Assembly (NCBI GenBank): GCA_913057435.1
Contig: CAJXNY010000006.1
Coordinates: 1 to 64,000 of the forward strand
Source: an uncultured Oceanospirillaceae bacterium
GTDB taxonomy: Bacteria; Pseudomonadota; Gammaproteobacteria; Pseudomonadales; Balneatricaceae
Direction of reading: 5' to 3'
Length of the DNA: 64,000 bases
Part shown: piece after piece, positions 18,005-26,279 of the stretch
Layout of the letters: each line of letters starts with the position of its first letter
Numbering within the stretch: position 1 is the stretch's first letter
Notes under the pieces: generated by a model
The model's database searches: none
Told to the model about the DNA's origin: nothing
Seen by the model: the letters and a program-made list of their open reading frames with translations, nothing else
Translations under genes and position numbers: made by a program

Positions 18005-18637
18005 ATGGATAGTGCTCAGGCTGCTGCAATAGCTAATTGGATACCTTTAACATCTGCTTTCGCTATAGCTATCTTTATTACAAAGGAAATTTATGAGTTC
18101 TTTAAGAGAATGGTAGACGAGAAGAAAAAAATGGGCGCTTGTCTTTCTGTTCTGGATCGAGAATTCTGCAAAAACTACCGTTCTTCCTTAGAGCTAATTG
18201 ATGAATCATCTCATATCGTTGCATATTCAACCGGTGAATTGATATTGGAAAGCGGGGAGGAAATGAATATAAAGTTTGAGGATAAACATGGGAAGCTGCT
18301 TTTTTCTGCCGAGGTATGGCGTGGCGATGATATTGGTGGAATGTATATGGGAGAAGTTCCTCAAATAGATTTTAAAGTTTATGACTCAATCATTATGTCA
18401 ATTTCAGAGCTTAGTTCGAAGAATTATGCTCTCCTATGTGAATACTATAATTTTATGAAAGATGTAGATGATTATCGTCGTTACCTTATTCTTTATATAG
18501 ACGGCAGTGTGCTGGGCCGTAACCCTGTTGTAACCGAAGATTTTATCTCTGAGCTTAGGAAGAATATTAAGGGCAGACTGAGATTGATAGAGAAAACGTA
18601 TGGAATTATCTTTGATAAAAACCTTAAGGAGCCTTGA
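18005..18637 (+). CDS. Orphan membrane-anchored protein of unknown function, AT-rich
   Basis: 210 residues, not recognised. Residues ~8-32 (IANWIPLTSAFAIAIF region) form one hydrophobic segment; it is followed by a charged stretch, FKRMVDEKKKMG, and a ~160-residue soluble domain with mixed alpha/beta character, ending in a basic helix. The gene is visibly richer in A and T than its neighbours (for example 19 G/C in the 60 bases 18061-18120) and uses different codons, suggesting recent arrival. It is a single-gene unit, bounded by the importer terminator upstream and a bidirectional terminator just downstream. TGAGG precedes the ATG. Cargo-type accessory roles are possible, but no function is claimed. 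Confidence 0.75.
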   Translation: MDSAQAAAIANWIPLTSAFAIAIFITKEIYEFFKRMVDEKKKMGACLSVLDREFCKNYRSSLELIDESSHIVAYSTGELILESGEEMNIKFEDKHGKLLFSAEVWRGDDIGGMYMGEVPQIDFKVYDSIIMSISELSSKNYALLCEYYNFMKDVDDYRRYLILYIDGSVLGRNPVVTEDFISELRKNIKGRLRLIEKTYGIIFDKNLKEP

Positions 18638-18665
18638 AATCGTAGTGCCTAGCCATGAATAAAAA

Positions 18666-18695
18666 CAAAAACCGGCTATCGAGCCGGTTTGTATT
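18666..18695. terminator. Bidirectional terminator
   Basis: AACCGGCT (18670-18677) pairs with AGCCGGTT (18682-18689). T-rich sequence follows on the plus strand and an A-run precedes it, so it can end both the orphan gene (plus) and the flavoprotein gene (minus). Confidence 0.8.
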
Positions 18696-18713
18696 TTATT
18701 TATGCACTATAAA

Positions 18714-21167
18714 TCAACAACGAATCTTCTCACTCCCCGGATCATACAGCGGCCGTAAACTCGCCCTGGCCGAATAATCCACCCCCGCAATCCGAATCTG
18801 ATAGTCCCCCTCTTTAGCCCAGTCCACACTGGCCACGCCATCTGGATTTGTGACATACCCCATGCCAACCGCTGCGCCCAGGGTATGCCCATAGCCACCG
18901 GAAGTGATATAGCCTGTTGGCTGGCCATTGCGCAGGATCGGTTCATTGTGGAATAGCAGCGGTGCGGGATCATCCAGCTGGAACTGTACCAGTCGTTTAC
19001 TGACTCCTGTGGCCTTCTGGGCTTGCAGTGCTTCGCGGCCAATAAAGGGGATTTCGGTTTTGAGTTTGCAGGCGAAGCTGAGGCCTGCTTCCAGTGGCGT
19101 ATCGCCATCGGCAATATCGTGGCCCCAGTGGCGGTAGCCTTTTTCCAGTCGCAGGTTGTCCACCGCGTGCATGCCCACCGGTCGGATACCGAAATCCTGG
19201 CCTGCCTGCCAGAGCTGGTCGAACAGGTAGCGCACGGATTCGGTGGGTACTACCAGTTCCCAGCCCAGCTCGCCGACATAGGTGATACGGCAGGCCAGTA
19301 CTTTGATATAACCGATCTCGATCTCGCGGGCGGTGGCAAAGGGGAAGGCGGCATTGCTGAGATCGGCGGTGCTGATCTGACTAAGCAGCGCGCGGGCGTT
19401 CGGCCCCATTAATCCCAGTACCGCCCAGCTGCCGCTGACATCGCTGACAAAACAGTGGGCATCGGCGGGAATATGTTTCTGCAGCCAGTTCAGCTCGCGC
19501 TGGGCGGTGGCTCCGGCGGTGGAGATACGGAAGCGATCCAGTCCCAGCCGGGTAACGGTAAGGTCGGCTTCAATACCGCCCCGTGGGTTCAGCCACTGGG
19601 TGTAGACCATCTGGCCCACCGCTACATCAATATCATTGGCACAGATGGTCTGCAGCAGGGCGCGGGCGTCCTGACCCAGGACATCGAATTTGGCAAAGCT
19701 GGACAGATCGATCAGCCCCACCTTTTCCCGCACCGCACGCATCTCCTCGGCGCAGTATTCAAACCAGTTGGGGCGGCCAAAGCTGTATTCGTATTCCGGG
19801 TTTACGCCTTCCGGGGCAAACCAGTTCGGGCGCTCCCATCCCGCTACTTCACCAAAGCAGGCGTTCAGCTGCTGCCATGTCTCATGCAGCGGCAGGTGGC
19901 GCACACCGCGGGCGGTTTCATACTGGCGGTAGGGAAAGTGGTTGGCGTACAGTAGCCCCAGCGTTTCGCTGACCCGGTCATGCAGGTATTTGTCGGTATT
20001 CTGGAACGGGAACATGCGGCGCAGGTCATGGCCCCACAGTTCCGCCGGAGGGTAACCGTCCACCATCCAGTCGGCCAGCAGTTTGCCAGCGCTGCCCGCG
20101 GACTGCAGGCCGATGGAGTTTAGTCCGGCGGCAACAAAGTAGCGCTCCAGCTCCGGCGCTTCGCCCAGGTGGAAGCGGTCGTCCGGGGTAAAGGACTCCG
20201 GGCCGTTGAAGAACTTGCGGATACCCACTTCACCGATCACCGGCACCCGGTGCATGGCACCTTCCAGCACTGGCATCAGATGTTCCCAGTCTTCGGCCAG
20301 TTCATCAAAGCAGAAATCATCCGGGATACCGTCCATGCCCCAGGGCTTGGCTTTGGCTTCAAAGGCACCGATCAGCAGCGCGCCAGCCTCCTCCTTGAAA
20401 TAGGCGCTGGCGCTCTGTTCCCGCACAATCGGCAGATCCGATGGCAGGCCTTCGATCTTGTCGGTGACCACATAGAAATGTTCGCAGCCGTGCAGCGGTA
20501 CATTCACGCCCGCCTGTTTACCCAGTTCCCGTCCCCAGAGGCCGCCACAATTCACTACAAAATCTGCCTGAATCGGCCCTTCATCCGTCATCACCCCGGT
20601 GGCGCGGCCATTCTCCTTCAGTACCCGGGTCACCGAGGTCTGCTCACGAATTGTGACCCCCATCTGCCGGGCGGCTTTGGCGAACGCCATGGTGCAGTCG
20701 ATCGGGTTGGCCTGGGCATCGTTGGGCAGCCAGACCCCGCCGATGACATCCTCGGTGTTCATCAGCGGCCACAGCCGTTCGATCTCGGCCCGGTCGATCA
20801 TGTTCATTTCGCAACCGAAGTTATTGCCCATATCCACCGCCCGTTTCAGCTCCTCAAAACGCTGCCCGTCGGTGGCGATATTCAGGCTGCCATTGGCCTT
20901 GTAACCGGTGCTCTGACCGGTTTCCTGTTCAAGGATGGTCTTGTAGAGGTCGGCGGTATAGCGGGCCAGTTCCGACATTTGCGGGTTGTCGCGAAACTGG
21001 CCGATGGAACCCGCTGCATGCCAGGTGGTACCACAGGTCAGCTGCTTGCGCTCCAGCAGCAGTACGTCGGTCCAGCCCCGTTTGGCCAGATGATAGGCGA
21101 CGGAACAGCCGATAACACCGCCGCCAATAATGACGACCTGGCTGTGGGAGGGAAGGGGTTTGTTCAT
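18714..21167 (-). CDS. Dimethylglycine/sarcosine dehydrogenase-like flavoprotein (DAO + GcvT domains)
   Basis: 817 residues, the usual length for the family. Residues ~9-375 form the FAD-dependent amine oxidase part, with VIIGGGVIGCSVAYHLA and TTWHAAG, whose His matches the position where FAD is attached in dimethylglycine dehydrogenase. A central linker domain is followed by an aminomethyltransferase-like C-terminal half (~430-810, near the end YITSGGYGHTLG), which in relatives passes the removed methyl carbon to tetrahydrofolate. The likely reaction is oxidative N-demethylation of a methylated glycine or amine; which one is uncertain. The neighbouring XRE-cupin regulator and trimethylamine monooxygenase on the same strand fit methylated-amine use. 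Confidence 0.87.
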   Translation of the reverse strand: MNKPLPSHSQVVIIGGGVIGCSVAYHLAKRGWTDVLLLERKQLTCGTTWHAAGSIGQFRDNPQMSELARYTADLYKTILEQETGQSTGYKANGSLNIATDGQRFEELKRAVDMGNNFGCEMNMIDRAEIERLWPLMNTEDVIGGVWLPNDAQANPIDCTMAFAKAARQMGVTIREQTSVTRVLKENGRATGVMTDEGPIQADFVVNCGGLWGRELGKQAGVNVPLHGCEHFYVVTDKIEGLPSDLPIVREQSASAYFKEEAGALLIGAFEAKAKPWGMDGIPDDFCFDELAEDWEHLMPVLEGAMHRVPVIGEVGIRKFFNGPESFTPDDRFHLGEAPELERYFVAAGLNSIGLQSAGSAGKLLADWMVDGYPPAELWGHDLRRMFPFQNTDKYLHDRVSETLGLLYANHFPYRQYETARGVRHLPLHETWQQLNACFGEVAGWERPNWFAPEGVNPEYEYSFGRPNWFEYCAEEMRAVREKVGLIDLSSFAKFDVLGQDARALLQTICANDIDVAVGQMVYTQWLNPRGGIEADLTVTRLGLDRFRISTAGATAQRELNWLQKHIPADAHCFVSDVSGSWAVLGLMGPNARALLSQISTADLSNAAFPFATAREIEIGYIKVLACRITYVGELGWELVVPTESVRYLFDQLWQAGQDFGIRPVGMHAVDNLRLEKGYRHWGHDIADGDTPLEAGLSFACKLKTEIPFIGREALQAQKATGVSKRLVQFQLDDPAPLLFHNEPILRNGQPTGYITSGGYGHTLGAAVGMGYVTNPDGVASVDWAKEGDYQIRIAGVDYSARASLRPLYDPGSEKIRC

Positions 21168-21302
21168 GATGATCTCCGCTTGTTTTTATTGTTGCGTGTT
21201 CATTATTAGATTTTGATGTGTTGCATTACGGTTCTGGCTAAATTCAGGCCGCACGAATCCCGCCAGCGTTCTGGTGGGTTTGAAAAATGTTGGTGAATTT
21301 TT

Positions 21303-21326
21303 GTAGCAACGACGTCTCGTCGCGAC
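21303..21326. repeat. GGGACGTCGC-type dispersed repeat, copy 1
   Basis: GTAGCAACGACGTC followed by TCGTCGCGAC is palindromic around ACGACG/CGTCGT. Related sequences lie at 21596-21614 and 49356-49380. Confidence 0.45.
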
Positions 21327-21440
21327 AGGGCTTTCAGCTTCTGGCGGGCCTCAGGGATATCCTGTGCCGTTTGGTTCTGTTGTTATGTTGATTTTATCCC
21401 TGACTGACTGACTGCGGCGCTGGTGTCTGGCTTTCGCGGT

Positions 21441-21545
21441 TATAGACTCCCGCCTTCGCGGGAGAGACGGTGATCTATTGATCGCTTTTTCGATCGCCAT
21501 TGTTTAGTTCTCTGACGTCTGACCCGCGCACGCGGGTATCCATAA
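21441..21545. repeat. REPIN-like inverted repeat doublet B
   Basis: CTCCCGC/GCGGGAG (21447-21464), followed by AGACGG, faces ACCCGCG/CGCGGGT (21522-21537), which is preceded by GACGTCTG and followed by ATCCATA. The outer flanks TATAGA and TCCATA are also inverted. This is the same composite unit as at 10617-10756. Confidence 0.7.
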
Positions 21546-21595
21546 ATGTCCATTCAGCCTGCCTGTTAACAGGCCTTACTGTTTGTTTCTGATAT

Positions 21596-21614
21596 GACGG
21601 GACGTCGCTGCTTA
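21596..21614. repeat. GGGACGTCGC-type dispersed repeat, copy 2
   Basis: GACGGGACGTCGCTGCTTA closely resembles the copy at 49361-49379. Confidence 0.4.
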
Positions 21615-21668
21615 TGCTGGACGACTCTCCCGACGCCCACAGAATGCGCTGCTAAGGTGAGCGAAGCC

Positions 21669-22265
21669 TCAGTAATTCGGCGGTGTAATAATCCACAGTG
21701 TGCGGCTCAGGCTGTCGCCCGGATTACGTATCCGGTGCGGGGTGTTTTTGGGAATACGAAAACTGTCGCCTGTTTCCAGTAACAGGGTCTGATTGCCGAG
21801 GGTGAGTTCCAGCTGGCCGTCCATCACCAGGCCCGCTTCTTCTACTGGTCGGGTCACTTCGGCCGGGTCTTCGCAGTCGGGTTCGATTTCGCTCATCACC
21901 AGCAGGGTTTCGCCTTTCAGATCAGGGGAGAGCATCTGTTCACGGATACCGGCACCGGAGAAGTTGAGTACCGAGCGTTGATGCTGGCGTACCACAAACG
22001 CCTGTTCCTCGCTGGGGCTGCCTTCGGGCTGGTGGAAGAACCAGCTGATCTGCACTTCCAGCGCGGTAGCAATTGGCTTCAGCGTGGAGATAGGAACGTC
22101 CGAAATGCCGCGTTCAATCTGGCTGATGTAGCCCACCGAACAGCTGGCCAGTTCAGCCAGCCGTTTAATGGTCATCCGCTTGGCTTTACGCAGATCACGG
22201 ATCCGACTGCCGATATGGATTTCGTTGTGGTTATCGTTACTTGAGTTACTGCTGTCAGTGGTCAT
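21669..22265 (-). CDS. XRE-family regulator with C-terminal cupin domain
   Basis: 198 residues from the ATG at 22265 (a GTG one codon earlier is an alternative). Residues ~20-75 form a Cro/XRE helix-turn-helix (IRDLRKAKRMTIKRLAEL, SVGYISQIERG). Residues ~115-195 form a cupin fold (GLVMDGQLELTL, GDSFRIPKNTPHRI) that probably binds a small ligand. Proteins of this build often control amine, polyamine or amino-acid use (PuuR type). It lies between the flavoprotein and the trimethylamine monooxygenase, both on the same strand, and likely controls one or both. Its own upstream region carries GAAATT/AATTTC half-sites. Confidence 0.87.
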   Translation of the reverse strand: MTTDSSNSSNDNHNEIHIGSRIRDLRKAKRMTIKRLAELASCSVGYISQIERGISDVPISTLKPIATALEVQISWFFHQPEGSPSEEQAFVVRQHQRSVLNFSGAGIREQMLSPDLKGETLLVMSEIEPDCEDPAEVTRPVEEAGLVMDGQLELTLGNQTLLLETGDSFRIPKNTPHRIRNPGDSLSRTLWIITPPNY

Positions 22266-22275
22266 CACAGGGCTC

Positions 22276-22333
22276 GAAATTGTTCGGGTGATGATGCTAC
22301 TGTACGCTGGTGAAATTTTAAATCAACAATTTC
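22276..22333. promoter_or_regulatory. Candidate operator of the XRE-cupin regulator
   Basis: GAAATTGTT (22276-22284) is the inverse of AACAATTTC (22325-22333), and another GAAATT lies at 22312-22317, giving three half-sites within 60 bp upstream of the regulator's start. Autoregulation is inferred. Confidence 0.4.
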
Positions 22334-22418
22334 ATGAATATTTCTATCGTAAAATTCACAACCCGGGTTTGGAATGAGATATCCATGCATCAGGGTTGGT
22401 CTGCCGTTGGTGAACGTC

Positions 22419-22502
22419 GTCGAATTTCCAGTGGCCGTTACCCCGGACACTGAGCTTGAACCGCTGGCTCAGGCGCGTGGCTGGCCTGTGTTGAACGGGT
22501 AA
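22419..22502 (+). pseudogene. Remnant of the 3' end of the HAD phosphatase gene
   Basis: These 84 bases align without gaps to 1915-1998, the last 28 codons of the HAD hydrolase, with about 11 differences, including the TAA stop. It begins GTCGAATTTCCAGTGGCCG, as in the parent. No upstream part of the gene is present. The remnant is followed 10 bp later by a GATGGGCACGC repeat, and that repeat family also sits next to the HAD gene at 1272-1301. Confidence 0.85.
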
Positions 22503-22512
22503 AGCCTGACGC

Positions 22513-22585
22513 GATGGGCACGCTTCATCCTGCCGCAGACCACTACACCTGCCCGCAGGATGCGGCAAAGCGAAGCGTGCCCATC
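22513..22585. repeat. Palindromic element doublet, GATGGGCACGC family, copy 3
   Basis: GATGGGCACGCTTC (22513-22526) and GAAGCGTGCCCATC (22572-22585) are a perfect 14-bp inverted pair. Inside them ATCCTGC (22527-22533) pairs with GCAGGAT (22555-22561). The right arm has 10 extra bases, so the two arms are two element copies facing each other. Confidence 0.75.
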
Positions 22586-22770
22586 AGCAGCCGCAGACTT
22601 TCAGAGCAGAGCTTCCCGGTGGGGACACCGGTCCCACAGGTGCTTCGCTTTTTCTCCGTCCACCTGCTGGGTTTTATTCAGTTCAACGCTGGTCAGAATT
22701 TCACGGGCTATATTTTTCACATTGCTGAAGCAACGGGTATTGGCCTTGCAATCAGTGGCTTTATGGGCGA

Positions 22771-22804
22771 AAAAAAACGCCCATCCAGTGCAGTGGAGGG
22801 CGTT
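22771..22804 (-). terminator. tmm: Rho-independent terminator of the trimethylamine monooxygenase gene
   Basis: On the minus strand AACGCCC, an inner TCCA/TGGA stem and GGGCGTT are followed by a run of T. It lies about 120 bp beyond the stop codon. Confidence 0.85.
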
Positions 22805-22926
22805 GGGGGTCACTTTAAAACCAGACGGGTTAGCTCACCTTAATGGCAAGGTGTTTTAACACCTTGCTTCCGGTTTGCGCTATCCCTGTATCGCGGGGTT
22901 CCCTCGTTGCCGAAGGTGTCCGGTGT

Positions 22927-24273
22927 TTACTTGTCAGCCAGGTAAGTTTCCAGCGAGTCGTCCAGAGCATCAATCCAGGGAGTGTGGTGGGTCGGCGACA
23001 TCGTGCCTGTCATCAGAGAGCGGTAGGCGTTGTCGCGGAAAGCCATAATGTTTTCTTTTTTATGGTTTTTCCATTCCAGGAACGTCCTGCGTACGCCTTC
23101 GATATCAAAGGTCGGGTAGTCGGTGGCTTCGATCAGCTCGAGGATGTAATCACCCTGGAAGGTGAACATCTCTTCAGCCGTTTCCAGCGTCAGCTCACGT
23201 TCGCGCCATGCCATGCTGTTTTCGGTCATTTCTTGCTGAGTGCCCGGCAGATCGAGTCTGCCCATGATCAGGTCCCGCACGTACCAGGCCTGGGCATCAA
23301 ACATATTGAAGGTGTACCACTGGTCCTGCATACCGAGATAGAACAGTTTTGGATTGGCTTCCCAGGCAACCCCTTTGTAGAGGTCCAGTGGCCACAGGCG
23401 GTTGCCGGTTTTCAGGCGCAAATCTTCGCCAAGGAACGGGAAGTAATGCAGGTAACCGGTACAGAGGATGATGGCGTCGATCTTTTTGCTGCTGCCATCG
23501 GCGAAGTAAGCGGTGTCGTTATCGACTTTCACCAGGGCTGGTTTCTCTTCCCAGTTTTCCGGCCATTTGTAACCCATCGGTGCAGAGCGGTAGCAGCTGA
23601 CCAGGCTACGGGCACCGTATTTGTAACACTGGGAGCCGATATCTTCAGCGGAGTAGCTTGCGCCAACCAGCAGAATATCCTTGTCCTTGAATTCCAGTGC
23701 GTCGCGGAAATCATGGGCATGCAGGATACGGCCACCGAAGGTTGAAAACCCTTCATACTCGGGCACGTTAGGGGTGGAAAAGTGTCCGCTGGCGACGATG
23801 ACATGGTCAAACACTTCGCTGCTGACGATGTCGGTGTTGTGATCGTGAACAGTCACTGTGAACTGGCCACTTTCTTCGCAATAAGTGACGTTGCGCACCG
23901 GACAGTTAAAGCGGATGTAGTCTCGCACGCCGGCTTTTTCTACCCGGCCTTTGATGTAATCCCATAGCACCTCGCGCGGCGGATAAGAGGCTATGGGTTT
24001 ACCAAAGTGTTCTTCGAAACTGTAGTCCGCAAACTCCAGACACTCTTTTGGTCCGTTGGACCACAGGTAGCGGTACATACTGCTGTGGGCAGGCTCGCCG
24101 TTTTCATCCAGGCCGGTACGCCAGCTGTAGTTCCACAGGCCACCCCAGTCGCTTTGCTTTTCGTAGCAGACGATTTCCGGAATCTCAGCCCCCTTTTCCT
24201 GGGCTGACTGGAAGGCTCGCAGCTGGGCCAGACCACTTGGGCCTGCACCGATGATAGCAACGCGTAATGACAT
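22927..24273 (-). CDS. tmm: Trimethylamine monooxygenase (flavin-containing monooxygenase)
   Basis: 448 residues, oxidising trimethylamine to trimethylamine N-oxide with NADPH, FAD and O2 in the cytoplasm. Seen: FAD loop GAGPSGLAQ (residues 9-17), the FMO motif [11 protein letters not shown], the NADPH loop [11 protein letters not shown], and stretches typical of bacterial Tmm ([31 protein letters not shown]). The length is normal. AGGAG precedes the ATG. It has its own terminator and is probably monocistronic. No TMAO demethylase (tdm) or tmoXVW genes lie beside it here; the flavoprotein and Pot-type importer nearby could serve later demethylation steps or uptake. Assignment is from recall of the family and is strong. 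Confidence 0.9.
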   Translation of the reverse strand: MSLRVAIIGAGPSGLAQLRAFQSAQEKGAEIPEIVCYEKQSDWGGLWNYSWRTGLDENGEPAHSSMYRYLWSNGPKECLEFADYSFEEHFGKPIASYPPREVLWDYIKGRVEKAGVRDYIRFNCPVRNVTYCEESGQFTVTVHDHNTDIVSSEVFDHVIVASGHFSTPNVPEYEGFSTFGGRILHAHDFRDALEFKDKDILLVGASYSAEDIGSQCYKYGARSLVSCYRSAPMGYKWPENWEEKPALVKVDNDTAYFADGSSKKIDAIILCTGYLHYFPFLGEDLRLKTGNRLWPLDLYKGVAWEANPKLFYLGMQDQWYTFNMFDAQAWYVRDLIMGRLDLPGTQQEMTENSMAWRERELTLETAEEMFTFQGDYILELIEATDYPTFDIEGVRRTFLEWKNHKKENIMAFRDNAYRSLMTGTMSPTHHTPWIDALDDSLETYLADK

Positions 24274-24643
24274 AGGTTTCTCCTGATCGAATTGGGTTTT
24301 AGCTTATTCAGGTGAGGTCGTACAGGTGTGTACCCGTAAAACTGGGCACCCGTTAAGCTATTCCTTTGTGTTCGTCGTTCTGGGGCTTAAGCAGCCCATA
24401 ACAGTGTTGTCTTTGTCGGTTGTAACCACCTTGAGGTATGAAAATACCACCTGATACATCGGAGGCAGGCCCTGTAAGGGCCCATCAAGATGTGTTTCTG
24501 ATATTGAGCGGGGGAGGGAAGCATTCCACGAAAGCAGTGCCCTAACAATTGTCTTTTTGGCGCATTCTTTGCTTTGATTACCGGTGTTGACTGTTTTCGA
24601 TAAGAACCAGGGCGGTATTGATGGCTGTTGCCGGTCGTGGTTT
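24274..24643. other. 370-bp gene-free interval upstream of tmm
   Basis: It contains the presumed tmm promoter. Small hairpins are visible, GGTAT/ATACC at 24435-24448 and GGGCC/GGCCC nearby, without a T-run. No gene, repeat or clear operator is recognised. Confidence 0.5.
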
Positions 24644-25579
24644 TTAGCTCTGGGCGGCTTTATCCACCAGACTCTGGCGTATAGCGTTACCCTCATTGGT
24701 CAAAGCAGCGTCGATAAAGCGCGCCATATAATCAAGCAGACAGCGAGCACGGGCATTAAGTAAGCGGCCACTGGGCCAGATGGCATAGATATTACGCTGC
24801 TCACCCTGCCACTCCGGCAAGACTGGCACCAGCCTGTTGCTGGCTTCATAGTTGCGTGTTTCACTGACCGGCAACAGGGCGATCCCCAGGCCATCAGCAG
24901 CCAGCTGGGTGTTGAAGGTGATGTCGGTACTCCAGCTGGCAAAGTGGGGTTGCAGCTGTCGGGTCTGGCCGGTGCGGGCGTGGTGAAGTGTCCACTGGGT
25001 GACCGGCCTGGCACCGATCAGCCGGTGTGTTTGCAGGGCATCCAGATTATCCGGGCTGCCGTTGCGGGCCAGATAGTTTGACGCGGCAAATAATCGGGTG
25101 GCAATACTACCAAGCCGTTTCTGGTAGAGCGCCGAGTCTTGCTGTTCGCCAATGCGCAGCGCGATATCTGCCCGGTTTACCTGCAGATCTTCCACCTCAT
25201 TATTAAGCATCAACATCAGCTCAATCGCTGGGTAATCCCGGATAAACCCCGACCACATTGGCTGCAGCAGGCCGTTGGATATATTACTGGGAGCCATCAC
25301 CCGCAGTGGGCCGCTGAGCTCCTGCAACTCAAGGCTCAGGCTGCGTTGCGTGGATTCCATCTGCGCAACCAGCTCGGCATAGGCCTGATACCAGATCTCA
25401 CCTTCCGCAGTCAGCACAAACTGGCGCGCTGAACGGTGGATCAGCTGGCAGCCCAGTTGCTGTTCAAGCTTCTGCAAACGACGGGTGACCGTCGCCGCCG
25501 GGATCTTCTGCTGACGTGCGGTAGCTGCCAGCCCCTGTTGCTGGACGATCTGAACAAACAGCGCAATGTCATCAAACAT
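24644..25579 (-). CDS. LysR-family transcriptional regulator
   Basis: 311 residues. Residues 1-60 form the LysR winged helix (FVQIVQQQGLAATARQQ, VTRRLQKLEQQLG); the rest is the two-lobed effector-binding domain beginning near LRVMAPSN. It is read divergently from the ABM-domain/DUF2798 pair, which is probably its target. The spacing is 111 bp, with an inverted ATTCCAT sequence between the starts. No good ribosome site is seen before the ATG. Confidence 0.88.
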   Translation of the reverse strand: MFDDIALFVQIVQQQGLAATARQQKIPAATVTRRLQKLEQQLGCQLIHRSARQFVLTAEGEIWYQAYAELVAQMESTQRSLSLELQELSGPLRVMAPSNISNGLLQPMWSGFIRDYPAIELMLMLNNEVEDLQVNRADIALRIGEQQDSALYQKRLGSIATRLFAASNYLARNGSPDNLDALQTHRLIGARPVTQWTLHHARTGQTRQLQPHFASWSTDITFNTQLAADGLGIALLPVSETRNYEASNRLVPVLPEWQGEQRNIYAIWPSGRLLNARARCLLDYMARFIDAALTNEGNAIRQSLVDKAAQS

Positions 25580-25585
25580 AATTTC

Positions 25586-25631
25586 ATTTATGGAATTTCA
25601 GGTTGTTAAATACAGCATATATTCCATTTAT
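25586..25631. promoter_or_regulatory. Candidate LysR binding site in a divergent promoter
   Basis: ATTTATGGAAT (25586-25596) and ATTCCATTTAT (25621-25631) are inverted, with 7 central bases exact, between the LysR gene and the divergent ABM gene, the usual place for a LysR operator. Confidence 0.4.
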
Positions 25632-25690
25632 AGCCATGGCTATGCTGATCTCCACTAAGCATTACCGACTAAACAAAGGAGCGGCAAGCC

Positions 25691-26017
25691 ATGGTAGCGG
25701 ACATAAAATCGATCCAGCTCTGGGTCAGTGCGGGGCTGAGTGTAACCGAAGGGACAGCGCCGGAAAGGGCCTGTCAGGCGTTGCTGCAACTGGCAGCGCA
25801 AACACAGCAGGAGCCGGGCTGCTTGCGATTTGAACTGCTGCAGCACCAGCAATCCGGCCGGTTCACCCTCTGGGAGGGCTGGGTAAATGAGTCGGCATTA
25901 CAGGCCCATTATGAAGCGGAACATACCCAGGCTTATTTCGCGCAGGCACTGACGGAGGTGAGCTACCTGGAGCGGTTACAACCCCCAATGACCGGACCGC
26001 AGGAGGGCGTGCGATGA
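25691..26017 (+). CDS. Antibiotic biosynthesis monooxygenase (ABM)-domain protein
   Basis: 108 residues with the dimeric alpha-beta barrel fold of YgiN-like quinol monooxygenases: QEPGCLRFEL, FTLWEGWVNESALQAHYE and HTQAYF. Family members act on quinols or reactive carbonyls; the substrate is unknown. AAAGGAGC stands 8 bases before the ATG. The next gene overlaps by 4 bp, and the pair is divergent from a LysR gene, suggesting an inducible stress or detoxification unit. Confidence 0.82.
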   Translation: MVADIKSIQLWVSAGLSVTEGTAPERACQALLQLAAQTQQEPGCLRFELLQHQQSGRFTLWEGWVNESALQAHYEAEHTQAYFAQALTEVSYLERLQPPMTGPQEGVR

Positions 26018-26241
26018 AACAGCGACTGTTATTTTCGGCCCTGATGTCACTGGTGATGGCGTTTCTGATGACGGCCTGGGTGAGCTGGATCAACCTGGGC
26101 TGGCAGGCAGACTTTGTCGCCCGCTGGCTGCAGGCGTTTGTACTGGCCTGGCCTGCGGCAATGACCATCGCCTTTATCGCCGGGCCGCCGTTGTTACGGC
26201 TATCGGTGCGGTTGACGGGGGGGCGAGGAAGTAGGGGTTGA
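26014..26241 (+). CDS. Small two-helix membrane protein, DUF2798-like
   Basis: 75 residues with two hydrophobic segments (about 8-27 and 40-65), ending in basic residues; the pattern AWPAAMTIAFIAGPPLLRL fits the DUF2798 family of unknown role. The ATG overlaps the ABM stop codon as ATGA, so the two are translationally coupled. The old end of CRISPR array 1 begins 38 bp downstream. Confidence 0.7.
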   Translation: MKQRLLFSALMSLVMAFLMTAWVSWINLGWQADFVARWLQAFVLAWPAAMTIAFIAGPPLLRLSVRLTGGRGSRG

Positions 26242-26279
26242 GGTCAGCAATAGCCCTGAATAGGGTGTTTTTATACTGT

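Larger units (their letters stand above)
21168..21668. other. 501-bp gene-free interval with repeats
   Basis: Between the XRE-cupin gene and the flavoprotein gene there is no credible reading frame. It holds one GACGTC-type repeat (21303-21326), REPIN-like doublet B (21441-21545) and another GACGTC-type repeat (21596-21614). The flavoprotein promoter is presumably in 21168-21300, but no clear site was recognised. Confidence 0.6.
22269..22926. other. 658-bp interval: operator, gene remnant, repeat and terminator
   Basis: No intact gene is seen. In order it holds the candidate XRE operator, an 84-bp HAD-gene remnant (22419-22502), a long palindromic repeat (22513-22585), the trimethylamine monooxygenase terminator (22771-22804) and a perfect 10-bp hairpin, GCAAGGTGTT/AACACCTTGC (22846-22867). 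A 70-codon minus-strand frame at 22601-22813 starts inside the terminator and is not accepted. Confidence 0.65.

Noticed and set aside
22601-22813. A 70-codon minus-strand frame downstream of tmm
   Set aside because: Its start lies inside the terminator hairpin of tmm and it has no ribosome site. The C-terminal part looks somewhat protein-like, so a decayed gene fragment is not excluded.
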